Shown: positions 15,845 through 31,102 of the stretch, one piece after another
How positions within the stretch are numbered: position 1 is the first letter of the stretch
Layout of the letters: each line of letters starts with the position of its first letter
Assembly: GCA_964035545.1 (NCBI GenBank)
Contig: CAXIUT010000230.1
Coordinates: 496,001 to 560,000 of the forward strand
Source of the DNA: Bugula neritina
Lineage: Eukaryota; Bryozoa; Gymnolaemata; Cheilostomatida; Bugulidae
Direction of reading: 5' to 3'
DNA: 64,000 nt
Made by a program: the position numbers and the translations under genes
Notes under the pieces: model-generated
What the model was told of the DNA's origin: nothing
The model's database searches: none
Seen by the model: the letters and a program-made list of their open reading frames with translations, nothing else

Positions 15845-17553
15845 CTACATACTGAAATACACTGCAACATACTGCAACATACTGAAATACACTGTAACAT
15901 ACTGAAATTCACTGCAACATACTACAACATTTTGAAATACACTGCAACACATTGAAATATACTGCAACATACCTAAATATACGGTAATATACCAAAATAT
16001 ACTGTAACATAATGAAAAATAGTGCAACATACTGAAATACACTTCAACACACTGAAAAACACTGCAAAATACTGTAACACACTGAAATATACTGCAAAAC
16101 ACTGAAATACACTGCTACATACCGAAATATACTGCAACACAGTGCAACATACTGCAACATACTAAAATATACTGCAACATACTGAAATACACTCCAAAAT
16201 ACTGAAATACACTGTAACATACTGAAATACACTGCAAAATACTCCAACATACTGAAATACACTGCTACATACTGAAATATACTACTACATACTGCAACAT
16301 TTGGCAACATACTGAAATATACTGCGACACATTGCAGTATACTGAAACATACTGAAATATGCTGTAGCACACTGAAATACACTGCAACTCACTGAAATAT
16401 ACTGCAACATACTGAAATACACTGTGACATACTGAAATATACTGCGACGTACTGCACCATACTGAAATACACTGTAACATACTGAAATACACTGCAACAC
16501 ATTGAAACATACTGCAAAATAGTGAAATACACTGCTACATACTGAAATATACTGCAACACACTGCAACATACGGCAACATACTGAAATATACTGCGACAC
16601 ATTGCAATATATTCTAACATACTGAAATACAGTGCTACATACTGAAATATACTGCAACATACCGAAATACACTGTAACATGTTGAAATATACTGCAACAT
16701 ACCTAAATATACGGTAATATACCAAAATGTACTGTAACACATTGAAAAATACTGCAACATACTGAAATACACTGCAACCTCTGAAAAACACTGCAAAATA
16801 CTTTAACACACTCAAATATACTGCAAAACACCGAAATACACTGCTACATACTGAAATATACTGCAACACACTGCAACATACTGCAACATACTAAAATATA
16901 CTGCAACATACTGAAATACACTGCAAAATACTGAAATACACTGTAACATACTGAAATATACTGAAATACACTGGAACATATTGAAATACACTGCAACAAA
17001 TTGAAGTATACTGCAACATACTGAAATACAATTCAACACACTGAAAAACACTGCAATATACTGTAACATACTGAAATATGCCGTAGCACACTGAAATACA
17101 CTGCAACTCACTGAAATATACTGCAACATACTGAAATACACTGTAACATATTGAAATGTACTGCAACATACTGCAACATACTGAAATACACTGGAACATA
17201 TTGAAATACACTGCAACAAATTGAAGTATACTGCAACACACTGAAACACACTGAAATACACCGCAAAACACTACAACATACTGAAACATACTGCAACATA
17301 CTGAAATACACTACTACATACTGAAATATACTGCAACATACTGCACCATACTGAAATACACTGTAACATACTGAAATACACTGCAACATAATACAACATT
17401 TTGAAATACACTGCAACACATTGAAATATACTGCAACATACCTAAATATACGGTAATATACCAAAATATACTGTAACATAATGAAATATGCTGTAGCACA
17501 TTGAAATACACTGCAACTCACTGAAATATACTGCAACATACTGAAACACAGTG
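15845..17553. repeat. Type-A higher-order repeat, full copy 6
   Basis: Full 1,709-bp unit. It shares ACACTCCAAAATAC near 16190 and ACTTTAACACAC near 16801 with the copies at 20022, 32072 and 57174, which identifies these four as a subfamily. Confidence 0.92.
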
Positions 17554-19052
17554 CTACATACTGAAATATACTGCAACATACTGCAACATACTGAAATACA
17601 CTGTAACATACTGAAATTCACTGCAACATACTACAACATTTTGAAATACACTGCAACACATTGAAATATACTGCAACATACCTAAATATACGGTAATATA
17701 CCAAAATATACTGTAACATAATGAAAAATACTGCAACATACTGAAATACACTTCAACACACTGAAAAACACTGCAAAATACTGTAACACACTGAAATATA
17801 CTGCAAAACACTGAAATACACTGCTACATACCGAAATATACTGCAACACAGTGCAACATACTGCAACATACTAAAATATACTGCAACATACTGAAATACA
17901 CTGCAAAATACTGAAATACACTGTAACATACTGAAATACACTGCAAAATACTCCCACATACTGAAATACACTGCTACATACTGAAATATACTACTACATA
18001 CTGCAACATTTGGCAACATACTGAAATATACTGCGACACATTGCAGTATACTGAAACATACTGAAATATGCTGTAGCACACTGAAATACACTGCAACTCA
18101 GTGAAATATACTGCAACATACTGAAATACACGGTGACATACTGAAATATACTGCGACATACTGCACCATACTGAAATACACTGTAACATACTGAAATACA
18201 CTGCAACACATTGAAATATACTGCAAAATACTGAAATACACTGCTACATACTGAAATATACTGCAACACACTGCAACATACGGCAACATACTGAAATATA
18301 CTGCGACACATTGCAATATGTTCTAACATACTGAAATACAGTGCTACATACTGAAATATACTGCAACATACCGAAATACACTGTAACATGTTGAAATATA
18401 CTGCAACATACCTAAATATACGGTAATATACCAAAATATACTGTAACACATTGAAAAATACTGCAACATACTGAAATACACTGCAACCTCTGAAAAACAC
18501 TGCAAAATACTGTAACACACTCAAATATACTGCAAAACACCGAAATACACTGCTACATACTGAAATATACTGCAACACACTGCAACATACTGCAACATAC
18601 TAAAATATACTGCAACATACTGAAATACACTGCAAAATACTGAAATACACTGTAACATACTGAAATATACTGAAATACACTGGAACATATTGAAATACAC
18701 TGCAACAAATTGAAGTATACTGCAACATACTGAAATACACTTCAACACACTGAAAAACACTGCAATATACTGTAACATACTGAAATATGCCGTAGCACAC
18801 TGAAATACACTGCAACTCACTGAAATATACTGCAACATACTGCACCATACTGAAATACACTGTAACATACTGAAATACACTGCAACATAATACAACATTT
18901 TGAAATACACTGCACCACATTGAAATATACTGCAACATACCTAAATATACGGTAATATACCAAAATATACTGTAACATAATGAAATATGCTGTAGCACAT
19001 TGAAATACACTGCAACTCACTGAAATATACCGCAACATACTGAAACACAGTG
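17554..19052. repeat. Type-A variant of 1,499 bp
   Basis: Lacks 210 bp (21 ten-bp blocks) of the distal part. Carries ACACGGTGACATAC near 18128 and ATATGTTCTAAC near 18317, shared with the 1,499-bp variants at 21731, 33781 and 58883. ACTCCCACATAC near 17951 and ACTCAGTGAAATAT near 18096 are private to it. Confidence 0.88.
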
Positions 19053-20021
19053 CTACATGCTGAAATATACTGCAACATACTGCAACATACTGAAATACAC
19101 TGTAACATACTGAAATTCACTGCAACATACTACAACATTTTGAAATACACTGCAACACATTGAAATATACTGCAACATACCTAAATATACGGTAATATAC
19201 CAAAATATACTGTAACATAATGAAAAATACTGCAACATACTGAAATACACTTCAACACACTGAAAAACACTGCAAAATACTGTAACACACTGAAATATAC
19301 TGCAAAACACTGAAATACACTGCTACATACCGAAATATACTGCAACACACTGCAACATACGGCAACATACTGAAATACACTGCAACACATTGAAACATAC
19401 TGCAAAATACTGAAATACACTGCTACATACCGAAATATACTGCAACACACTGCAACATACGGCAACATACTGAAATATACTGCGACACATTGCAATATAT
19501 TCTAACATACTGAAATACAGTGCTACATACTGAAATATACTGCAACATACCGAAATACACTGTAACATGTTGAAATATACTGCAACATACCTAAATATAC
19601 GGTAATATACCAAAATATACTGTAACACATTGAAAAATACTGCAACATACTGAAATACACTGCAACCTCTGAAAAACACTGCAAAATACTGTAACACACT
19701 CAAATATACTGCAAAACACCGAAATACACTGCTACATACTGAAATATACTGCAACACACTGCAACATACTGCAACATACTAAAATATACTGCAACATACT
19801 GAAATACACTGCAAAATACTGAAATACACTGTAACATACTGAAATATACTGAAATACACTGGAACATATTGAAATACACTGCAACAAATTGAAGTATACT
19901 GCAACATACCTAAATATACGGTAATATACCAAAATATACTGTAACATAATGAAATATGCTGTAGCACATTGAAATACACTGCAACTCACTGAAATATACT
20001 GCAACATACTGAAACACAGTG
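19053..20021. repeat. Type-A variant of 969 bp
   Basis: A deep contraction that retains the start of the unit, the GCAACCTCTG slip near 19669 and the end. The block CATACCGAAATATACTG, followed by a GCAACATACGGC unit, appears twice 110 bp apart near 19327 and 19437, a small internal duplication. The same structure is present at 31103, offset 12,050 bp. Confidence 0.85.
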
Positions 20022-21730
20022 CTACATACTGAAATACACTGCAACATACTGCAACATACTGAAATACACTGTAACATACTGAAATTCACTGCAACATACT
20101 ACAACATTTTGAAATACACTGCAACACATTGAAATATACTGCAACATACCTAAATATACGGTAATATACCAAAATATACTGTAACATAATGAAAAATACT
20201 GCAACATACTGAAATACACTTCAACACACTGAAAAACACTGCAAAATACTGTAACACACTGAAATATACTGCAAAACACTGAAATACACTGCTACATACC
20301 GAAATATACTGCAACACAGTGCAACATACTGCAACATACTAAAATATACTGCAACATACTGAAATACACTCCAAAATACTGAAATACACTGTAACATACT
20401 GAAATACACTGCAAAATACTCCAACATACTGAAATACACTGCTACATACTGAAATATACTACTACATACTGCAACATTTGGCAACATACTGAAATATACT
20501 GCGACACATTGCAGTATACTGAAACATACTGAAATATGCTGTAGCACACTGAAATACACTGCAACTCACTGAAATATACTGCAACATACTGAAATACAAT
20601 GTGACATACTGAAATATACTGCGACGTACTGCACCATACTGAAATACACTGTAACATACTGAAATACACTGCAACACATTGAAACATACTGCAAAATACT
20701 GAAATACACTGCTACATACTGAAATATACTGCAACACACTGCAACATACGGCAACATACTGAAATATACTGCGACACATTGCAATATATTCTAACATACT
20801 GAAATACAGTGCTACATACTGAAATATACTGCAACATACCGAAATACACTGTAACATGTTGAAATATACTGCAACATACCTAAATATACGGTAATATACC
20901 AAAATATACTGTAACACATTGAAAAATACTGCAACATACTGAAATACACTGCAACCTCTGAAAAACACTGCAAAATACTTTAACACACTCAAATATACTG
21001 CAAAACACCGAAATACACTGCTACATACTGAAATATACTGCAACACACTGCAACATACTGCAACATACTAAAATATACTGCAACATACTGAAATACACTG
21101 CAAAATACTGAAATACACTGTAACATACTGAAATATACTGAAATACACTGGAACATATTGAAATACACTGCAACAAATTGAAGTATACTGCAACATACTG
21201 AAATACACTTCAACACACTGAAAAACACTGCAATATACTGTAACATACTGAAATATGCCGTAGCACACTGAAATACACTGCAACTCACTGAAATATACTG
21301 CAACATACTGAAATACACTGTAACATATTGAAATGTACTGCAACATACTGCAACATACTGAAATACACTGGAACATATTGAAATACACTGCAACAAATTG
21401 AAGTATACTGCAACACACTGAAACACACTGAAATACACCGCAAAACACTACAACATACTGAAACATACTGCAACATACTGAAATACACTACTACATACTG
21501 AAATATACTGCAACATACTGCACCATACTGAAATACACTGTAACATACTGAAATACACTGCAACATAATACAACATTTTGAAATACACTGCAACACATTG
21601 AAATATACTGCAACATACCTAAATATACGGTAATATACCAAAATATACTGTAACATAATGAAATATGCTGTAGCACATTGAAATACACTGCAACTCACTG
21701 AAATATACTGCAACATACTGAAACACAGTG
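20022..21730. repeat. Type-A higher-order repeat, full copy 7
   Basis: Full 1,709-bp unit, offset 4,177 bp from copy 6. It is distinguished from copy 6 by ACAATGTGACATAC near 20597. That variant also marks the copies at 32072 and 57174, showing which copy was the template for those duplications. Confidence 0.92.
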
Positions 21731-23229
21731 CTACATACTGAAATATACTGCAACATACTGCAACATACTGAAATACACTGTAACATACTGAAATTCACTG
21801 CAACATACTACAACATTTTGAAATACACTGCAACACATTAAAATATACTGCAACATACCTAAATATACGGTAATATACCAAAATATACTGTAACATAATG
21901 AAAAATACTGCAACATACTGAAATACACTTCAACACACTGAAAAACACTGCAAAATACTGTAACACACTGAAATATACTGCAAAACACTGAAATACACTG
22001 CTACATACCGAAATATACTGCAACACAGTGCAACATACTGCAACATACTAAAATATACTGCAACATACTGAAATACACTGCAAAATACTGAAATACACTG
22101 TAACATACTGAAATACACTGCAAAATACTCCAACATACTGAAATACACTGCTACATACTGAAATATACTACTACATACTGCAACATTTGGCAACATACTG
22201 AAATATACTGCGACACATTGCAGTATACTGAAACATACTGAAATATGCTGTAGCACACTGAAATACACTGCAACTCACTGAAATATACTGCAACATACTG
22301 AAATACACGGTGACATACTGAAATATACTGCGACATACTGCACCATACTGAAATACACTGTAACATACTGAAATACACTGCAACACATTGAAATATACTG
22401 CAAAATACTGAAATACACTGCTATATACTGAAATATACTGCAACACACTGCAACATACGGCAACATACTGAAATATACTGCGACACATTGCAATATGTTC
22501 TAACATACTGAAATACAGTGCTACATACTGAAATATACTGCAACATACCGAAATACACTGTAACATGTTGAAATATACTGCAACATACCTAAATATACGG
22601 TAATATACCAAAATATACTGTAACACATTGAAAAATACTGCAACATACTGAAATACACTGCAACCTCTGAAAAACACTGCAAAATACTGTAACACACTCA
22701 AATATACTGCAAAACACCGAAATACACTGCTACATACTGAAATATACTGCAACACACTGCAACATACTGCAACATACTAAAATATACTGCAACATACTGA
22801 AATACACTGCAAAATACTGAAATACACTGTAACATACTGAAATATACTTAAATACACCGGAACATATTGAAATACACTGCAACAAATTGAAGTATACTGC
22901 AACATACTGAAATACACTTCAACACACTGAAAAACACTGCAATATACTGTAACATACTGAAATATGCCGTAGCACACTGAAATACACTGCAACTCACTGA
23001 AATATACTGCAACACACTGCACCATACTGAAATACACTGTAACATACTGAAATACACTGCAACATAATACAACATTTTGAAATACACTGCAACACATTGA
23101 AATATACTGCAACATACCTAAATATACGGTAATATACCAAAATATACTGTAACATAATGAAATATGCTGTAGCACATTGAAATACACTGCAACTCACTGA
23201 AATATACCGCAACATACTGAAACACAGTG
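21731..23229. repeat. Type-A variant of 1,499 bp (second)
   Basis: Offset 4,177 bp from the variant at 17554. It carries ACACATTAAAATAT near 21836 and ATACTTAAATACACCGG near 22846, both also seen at 33781. A T at 22424 is C at the matching position 34474. Confidence 0.88.
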
Positions 23230-23621
23230 CTACATGCTGAAATATACTGCAACATACTGCAACATACTGAAATACACTGTAACATACTGAAATTCACTGC
23301 AACATACTACAACATTTTGAAATACACTGCAACACATTGAAATATACTGCAACATACCTAAATATACGGTAATATACCAAAATATACTGTAACATAATGA
23401 AAAATACTGCAACATACTGAAATACACTTCAACACACTGAAAAACACTGCAAAATACTGTAACACACTGAAATATACTGCAAAACACTGAAATACACTGC
23501 TACATACTGAAATATACTGCAACACAATGCAACATACTGCAACATACTGAAATACACTGCAACATACTACAACATACTGAAATACGCTGTAATACATTGA
23601 AATACACTGCAACACATTGAA
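23230..23621. repeat. Transition from type A to type B
   Basis: Begins with the type-A landmark and grades into type-B sequence around 23,500, where ACACAATGCAACATAC and TACTACAACATAC appear. The junction is in register and has no foreign sequence, so it cannot be placed more exactly than about 100 bp. Equivalent transitions are at 35280 and 60382. Confidence 0.7.
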
Positions 23622-26600
23622 CTATACTGTAACTCGCTGAAACATACTGTAACTCACTGAAATATAGTGTAATATACGGAAATGTACTGTAAAATACTGG
23701 AATATACTGTAACACACTGAAATATACTGCAACATAATGAAATACACTGTAACATACTGAAATACACTGCAACATCCCGCAACATATTGAAATACACTGC
23801 AGCACACTGCAACATACTGCAACATACTAAAATATACTGCAACATCTTGAAATACACTGCAAAATACTGAAATATACTGCAACATACTGCAACATACTAA
23901 AATACACTGTAACATATTGAAATACACTGCAACACATTGAAATATACGGCAAAATACTGAAATACACTGCTACATACTGAAATATACTGCAACACACTGC
24001 AACATACTGCAACATACTAAAATTTACTGCAACATACTGAAATACACTGCAAAATACTGAAATACACTGTAACATACTGAAATATACTGCGACACATTGC
24101 AATATACTGTAACATACTGAAATATGCCGTAGCACATTGAAATACACTGCAACTCACTGAAATATACTGCAACATACTGAAATACACTGTAACATATTGA
24201 AATACACTGCAACATACTGAAATACAGTGCTACATACTGAAATATACTGCAACATACTGCAACATACTGAAATACACTGTAACAAACTGAAATACACTGC
24301 AACATACTACAACATTTTGAAACACACTGCAACACATTGAAATATACTGCAACATTCCTAAATATACGGTAATTTACCAAAATATACTGTAAAACATTGA
24401 CAAATACTGCAACATACTGAAATACACTGCATTACACTGAAAAACACTGCAAAATACTGTAACACACTGAAATATACTGCAAAACACTGAAATACACTGC
24501 TACATACTGAAATATACTGCAACACAGTGCAACATACTGCAACATACTAAAATATACTGCAACATACTGAAATACACTGCAGAATACTGATATACACTGT
24601 AACATACTGAAATACACTGCAAAATACTACAACATTTTGAAATACACTGCAATACATTGAAATATACTGCAACATACCTAAATATACGGTAATATACTGA
24701 AATATACTGTAACACATTGAAAAATACTACAAAATACTGAAATACACTGCAACATACTACAACATACTGAAATACGCTGTAATACATTGAATATACTGCA
24801 ACATACCTAAATATGCGGTAATATACTGAAATAAACTAGAACACATTGAAAATACTGCAACATACTGAAATACACTGCAACACACCGAAATATACTGCAA
24901 AATAAAACAACATACTGAAATACACTGTAACATATTGAAATACACTGTAACACATTGAAATATACTGCAACATACCGAGATATATTGTAAACTACTGAAA
25001 TATACTGTAACACATTGAAAAATACTGCAACATACTGAAATTTACTGCGACACATTGCAATATACTGTAACATACTGAAATATGCTGTAGCACACTGAAA
25101 TACACTGCAACTCACTGAAATATACTGCAACATACTGAAATACACTGTAACATATTGAAATATACTGCAACATACTGCACCATACTGAAATACACTGGAA
25201 CATATTGAAATACACTGCAACAAATTGGAGTATACTGCAACACACTGAAACACACTGAAATACACCGCAAAACACTACAAAATACTGAAACATACTGCAA
25301 CATACTGAAATACACTACTACATACTGAAATATACTGCAACATACTGCACCATACTGAAATACACTGTAACATACTGAAAAACACTGCAACATAATACAA
25401 CATTTTGAAATACACTGCAACACATTGAAATATACTGCAACATACCTAAATATACGGTAATATACCAAAATATACTGTAACATAATGAAATATGCTGTAG
25501 CACATTGAAATACACTGCAACTCACTGAAATATACTGCAACATACTGAAACACAGTGCTACATACTGAAATATACTGCAACATACTGCAACATACTGAAA
25601 TACACTTCAACACACTGAAAAACACTGCAAAATACTGTAACACACTGAAATATACTGCAAAACACTGAAATACACTGCTACATACTGAAATATACTGCAA
25701 CACAGTGCAACATACTGCAACATACTAAAATATACTGCAACATACCTAAATATACGGTAATATACCAAAATATACTGTAACATAATGAAAAATACTGCAA
25801 CATACTGAAATACACTTCAACACACTGAAAAACACTGCAAAATACTGTAACACACTGAAATATACTGCAAAACACTGAAATACACTGCTACATACTGAAA
25901 TATACTGCAACACAGTGCAACATACTGCAACATACTAAAATATACTGCAACATACTGAAATACACTGCAAAATACTGAAATACACTGTAACATACTGAAA
26001 TACACTGCAAAATATTACAACATATTGAAATACACTGCAATACATTGAAATATACTGCAACATACCTAAATATACGGTAATATACTGAAATATACTGTAA
26101 CACATTGAAAAATACTGCAAAATACTGAAATACACTGCAACATACTACAACATACTGAAATACGCTGTAATACATTGAAATACACTGCAACACATTGAAA
26201 TATACTGTAACTCGCTGAAACATACTGTAACTCACTGAAATATAGTGTAATATACGGAAATGTACTGTAAAATACTGGAATATACTGTAACACACTGAAA
26301 TACACTGCAACATGTGTCAGTTTACTTCATTTAGTACACACCAGCAAATTATGACCTAACATTAAAGTGTGCTCAAAATCCATTGAAATTTACTATACAT
26401 GGTATTTTTATGTGTTGCAACATACTAAAACATACTGCAACATACTGAAATACACTGCAAAATACTGAAATACACTGTAACATACTGAAATACACTGCAA
26501 AATACTACAACATTTTGAAATACACTGCAATACATTGAAATATACTGCAACATTCTAAATATACGGTAATATACTGAAATATAGTGTAACACATTGAAAA

Positions 26601-27428
26601 ATACTACAAAATACTGAAATACACTGCAACATACTACAACATACTGAAATACGCTGTAATACATTGGTAATATACTGAAATAAACTATAACACATTGAAA
26701 ATACTGCAACATACTGAAATACACTGCAACACACCGAAATATACTGCAAAATAAAACAACATACTGAAATACACTGTAACATATTGAAATACACTGTAAC
26801 ACATTGAAATATACTGCAGCATACCGAGATATATTGTAAACTACTGAAATATCCTGTAACACATTGAAAAATACTGCAACATACTGAAATTTACTGCGAC
26901 ACATTGCAATATACTGTAACATCTTGAAATATGCTGTAGCACACTGAAATACACTGCAACTCACTGAAATATACTGCAAAATACTGAAATACACTAAAAC
27001 ATATTGAAAAATACTGCAACATACTGAAATACACTGTAACATACTGAAATACACTGCAAAATACTACAACATATTGAAATACACTGCAACATACCTAAAT
27101 ATACGGTAAGATACTGAAATATACTGTAACACATTAAAAAGTACAGCAACATACTGAAAGATACTGCAAGATACTGCAACATACTAAAATACACTGTAAC
27201 ATAATGAAACACACTGCAACATACTGCATTATACTAACATACACTGGAACATAATGAAATACACTGCAACAAATTGAAGTATACTGCAACACACCGAAAC
27301 ATACGGCAACATACTGAAATATACTGCGACAGATTGAAATGTACAGCAACATACTGAAATACACTGCAACATACTACAACATACTGAAATACGCTGTAAT
27401 ACATTGAAATACACTGCAACACATTGAA
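23622..27428. repeat. Type-B higher-order repeat, full 3,807-bp copy 1
   Basis: Complete copy of the 3,807-bp unit, repeating at 27429. Landmarks in order are GTAACTCGCTG, GCAACATCCCG, ACTGATATACACTG near 24588, several one-base-short units (ATTGAATATACTG near 24788, CATTGAAAATACTG near 24844, CATTCTAAATATAC near 26552), and the 102-bp island at 26314-26415. The length is three less than a multiple of ten, consistent with net loss of three bases in short units. A C at 24128 is T at 36178 in the matching copy. Confidence 0.9.
26314..26415. repeat. 102-bp non-satellite island, copy 1
   Basis: A stretch starting GTGTCAGTTTACTTC and ending TTTTTATGTGT that has no relation to the 20-bp unit. It is bordered on both sides by TGCAACAT (26306-26313 and 26416-26423). 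That could be an 8-bp target duplication, but the same 8-mer occurs in most satellite units, so this is not proof. I see no terminal inverted repeat, poly(A) tail or pol III box. Confidence 0.88.
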
Positions 27429-30400
27429 CTATACTGTAACTCGCTGAAACATACTGTAACTCACTGAAATATAGTGTAATATACGGAAATGTACTGTAAA
27501 ATACTGGAATATACTGTAACACACTGAAATATACTGCAACATAATGAAATACACTGTAACATACTGAAATACACTGCAACATCCCGCAACATATTGAAAT
27601 ACACTGCAGCACACTGCAACATACTGCAACATACTAAAATATACTGCAACATCTTGAAATACACTGCAAAATACTGAAATATACTGCAACATACTGCAAC
27701 ATACTAAAATACACTGTAACATATTGAAATACACTGCAACACATTGAAATATACGGCAAAATACTGAAATACACTGCTACATACTGAAATATACTGCAAC
27801 ACACTGCAACATACTGCAACATACTAAAATTTACTGCAACATACTGAAATACACTGCAAAATACTGAAATACACTGTAACATACTGAAATATACTGCGAC
27901 ACATTGCAATATACTGTAACATACTGAAATATGCTGTAGCACATTGAAATACACTGCAACTCACTGAAATATACTGCAACATACTGAAATACACTGTAAC
28001 ATATTGAAATACACTGCAACATACTGAAATACAGTGCTACATACTGAAATATACTGCAACATACTGCAACATACTGAAATACACTGTAACAAACTGAAAT
28101 ACACTGCAACATACAACAACATTTTGAAACACACTGCAACACATTGAAATATACTGCAACATTCCTAAATATACGGTAATTTACCAAAATATACTGTAAA
28201 ACATTGACAAATACTGCAACATACTGAAATACACTGCATTACACTGAAAAACACTGCAAAATACTGTAACACACTGAAATATACTGCAAAACACTGAAAT
28301 ACACTGCTACATACTGAAATATACTGCAACACAGTGCAACATACTGCAACATACTAAAATATACTGCAACATACTGAAATACACTGCAGAATACTGATAT
28401 ACACTGTAACATACTGAAATACACTGCAAAATACTACAACATTTTGAAATACACTGCAATACATTGAAATATACTGCAACATACCTAAATATACGGTAAT
28501 ATACTGAAATATACTGTAACACATTGAAAAATACTACAAAATACTGAAATACACTGCAACATACTACAACATACTGAAATACGCTGTAATACATTGAATA
28601 TACTGCAACATACCTAAATATGCGGTAATATACTGAAATAAACTAGAACACATTGAAAATACTGCAACATACTGAAATACACTGCAACACACCGAAATAT
28701 ACTGCAAAATAAAACAACATACTGAAATACACTGTAACATATTGAAATACACTGTAACACATTGAAATATACTGCAACATACCGAGATATATTGTAAACT
28801 ACTGAAATATACTGTAACACATTGAAAAATACTGCAACATACTGAAATTTACTGCGACACATTGCAATATACTGTAACATACTGAAATATGCTGTAGCAC
28901 ACTGAAATACACTGCAACTCACTGAAATATACTGCAACATACTGAAATACACTGTAACATATTGAAATATACTGCAACATACTGCACCATACTGAAATAC
29001 ACTGGAACATATTGAAATACACTGCAACAAATTGGAGTATACTGCAACACACTGAAACACACTGAAATACACCGCAAAACACTACAAAATACTGAAACAT
29101 ACTGCAACATACTGAAATACACTACTACATACTGAAATATACTGCAACATACTGCACCATACTGAAATACACTGTAACATACTGAAAAACACTGCAACAT
29201 AATACAACATTTTGAAATACACTGCAACACATTGAAATATACTGCAACATACCTAAATATACGGTAATATACCAAAATATACTGTAACATAATGAAATAT
29301 GCTGTAGCACATTGAAATACACTGCAACTCACTGAAATATACTGCAACATACTGAAACACAGTGCTACATACTGAAATATACTGCAACATACTGCAACAT
29401 ACTGAAATACACTTCAACACACTGAAAAACACTGCAAAATACTGTAACACACTGAAATATACTGCAAAACACTGAAATACACTGCTACATACTGAAATAT
29501 ACTGCAACACAGTGCAACATACTGCAACATACTAAAATATACTGCAACATACCTAAATATACGGTAATATACCAAAATATACTGTAACATAATGAAAAAT
29601 ACTGCAACATACTGAAATACACTTCAACACACTGAAAAACACTGCAAAATACTGTAACACACTGAAATATACTGCAAAACACTGAAATACACTGCTACAT
29701 ACTGAAATATACTGCAACACAGTGCAACATACTGCAACATACTAAAATATACTGCAACATACTGAAATACACTGCAAAATACTGAAATACACTGTAACAT
29801 ACTGAAATACACTGCAAAATATTACAACATATTGAAATACACTGCAATACATTGAAATATACTGCAACATACCTAAATATACGGTAATATACTGAAATAT
29901 ACTGTAACACATTGAAAAATACTGCAAAATACTGAAATACACTGCAACATACTACAACATACTGAAATACGCTGTAATACATTGAAATACACTGCAACAC
30001 ATTGAAATATACTGTAACTCGCTGAAACATACTGTAACTCACTGAAATATAGTGTAATATACGGAAATGTACTGTAAAATACTGGAATATACTGTAACAC
30101 ACTGAAATACACTGCAACATGTGTCAGTTTACTTCATTTAGTACACACCAGCAAATTATGACCTAACATTAAAGTGTGCTCAAAATCCATTGAAATTTAC
30201 TATACATGGTATTTTTATGTGTTGCAACATACTAAAACATACTGCAACATACTGAAATACACTGCAAAATACTGAAATACACTGTAACATACTGAAATAC
30301 ACTGCAAAATACTACAACATTTTGAAATACACTGCAATACATTGAAATATACTGCAACATTCTAAATATACGGTAATATACTGAAATATAGTGTAACACA

Positions 30401-30509
30401 TTGAAAAATACTACAAAATACTGAAATACACTGCAACATACTACAACATACTGAAATACGCTGTAATACATTGGTAATATACTGAAATAAACTATAACAC
30501 ATTGAAAAT
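27429..30509. repeat. Type-B copy 2, truncated by a type-A junction
   Basis: Repeats 23622 onward at an offset of 3,807 bp for about 3.08 kb, including the island, then switches to type A between about 30,502 and 30,530. The switch is the start of the second 12,050-bp unit. Up to the switch the B sequence reads CATTGAAAATACTG; after it the GCAACCTCTG marker of type A follows. Confidence 0.88.
30121..30222. repeat. 102-bp non-satellite island, copy 2
   Basis: Identical by eye to copy 1 and exactly 3,807 bp downstream, with the same TGCAACAT borders. It moved with its host repeat and not by separate insertion. Confidence 0.88.
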
Positions 30510-31102
30510 ACTGCAACATACTGAAATACACTGCAACCTCTGAAAAACACTGCAAAATACTGTAACACACTCAAATATACTGCAAAACACCGAAATACAC
30601 TGCTACATACTGAAATATACTGCAACACACTGCAACATACTGCAACATACTAAAATATACTGCAACATACTGAAATACACTGCAAAATACTGAAATACAC
30701 TGTAACATACTGAAATATACTGAAATACACTGGAACATATTGAAATACACTGCAACAAATTGAAGTATACTGCAACATACTGAAATACACTTCAACACAC
30801 TGAAAAACACTGCAATATACTGTAACATACTGAAATATGCCGTAGCACACTGAAATACACTGCAACTCACTGAAATATACTGCAACATACTGCACCATAC
30901 TGAAATACACTGTAACATACTGAAATACACTGCAACATAATACAACATTTTGAAATACACTGCACCACATTGAAATATACTGCAACATACCTAAATATAC
31001 GGTAATATACCAAAATATACTGTAACATAATGAAATATGCTGTAGCACATTGAAATACACTGCAACTCACTGAAATATACCGCAACATACTGAAACACAG
31101 TG
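30510..31102. repeat. Partial type-A unit at the start of the second 12,050-bp block
   Basis: Matches 18460-19052 at an offset of 12,050 bp and includes the GCAACCTCTG slip near 30535 and the GCACCACATTG variant near 30963 that marks 18913. It is the distal end of a 1,499-bp type-A variant whose proximal part is absent here because the block joins type B directly. Confidence 0.82.

Noticed and set aside
26314-26415. Six independent insertions of a small mobile element
   Set aside because: All six copies sit at the same place in the repeat with the same borders and at repeat-period distances, so they are one event copied with the satellite.
26306-26423. 8-bp TGCAACAT target duplication around the island
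   Set aside because: TGCAACAT is part of the satellite consensus and occurs in most units, so flanking copies are expected by chance.
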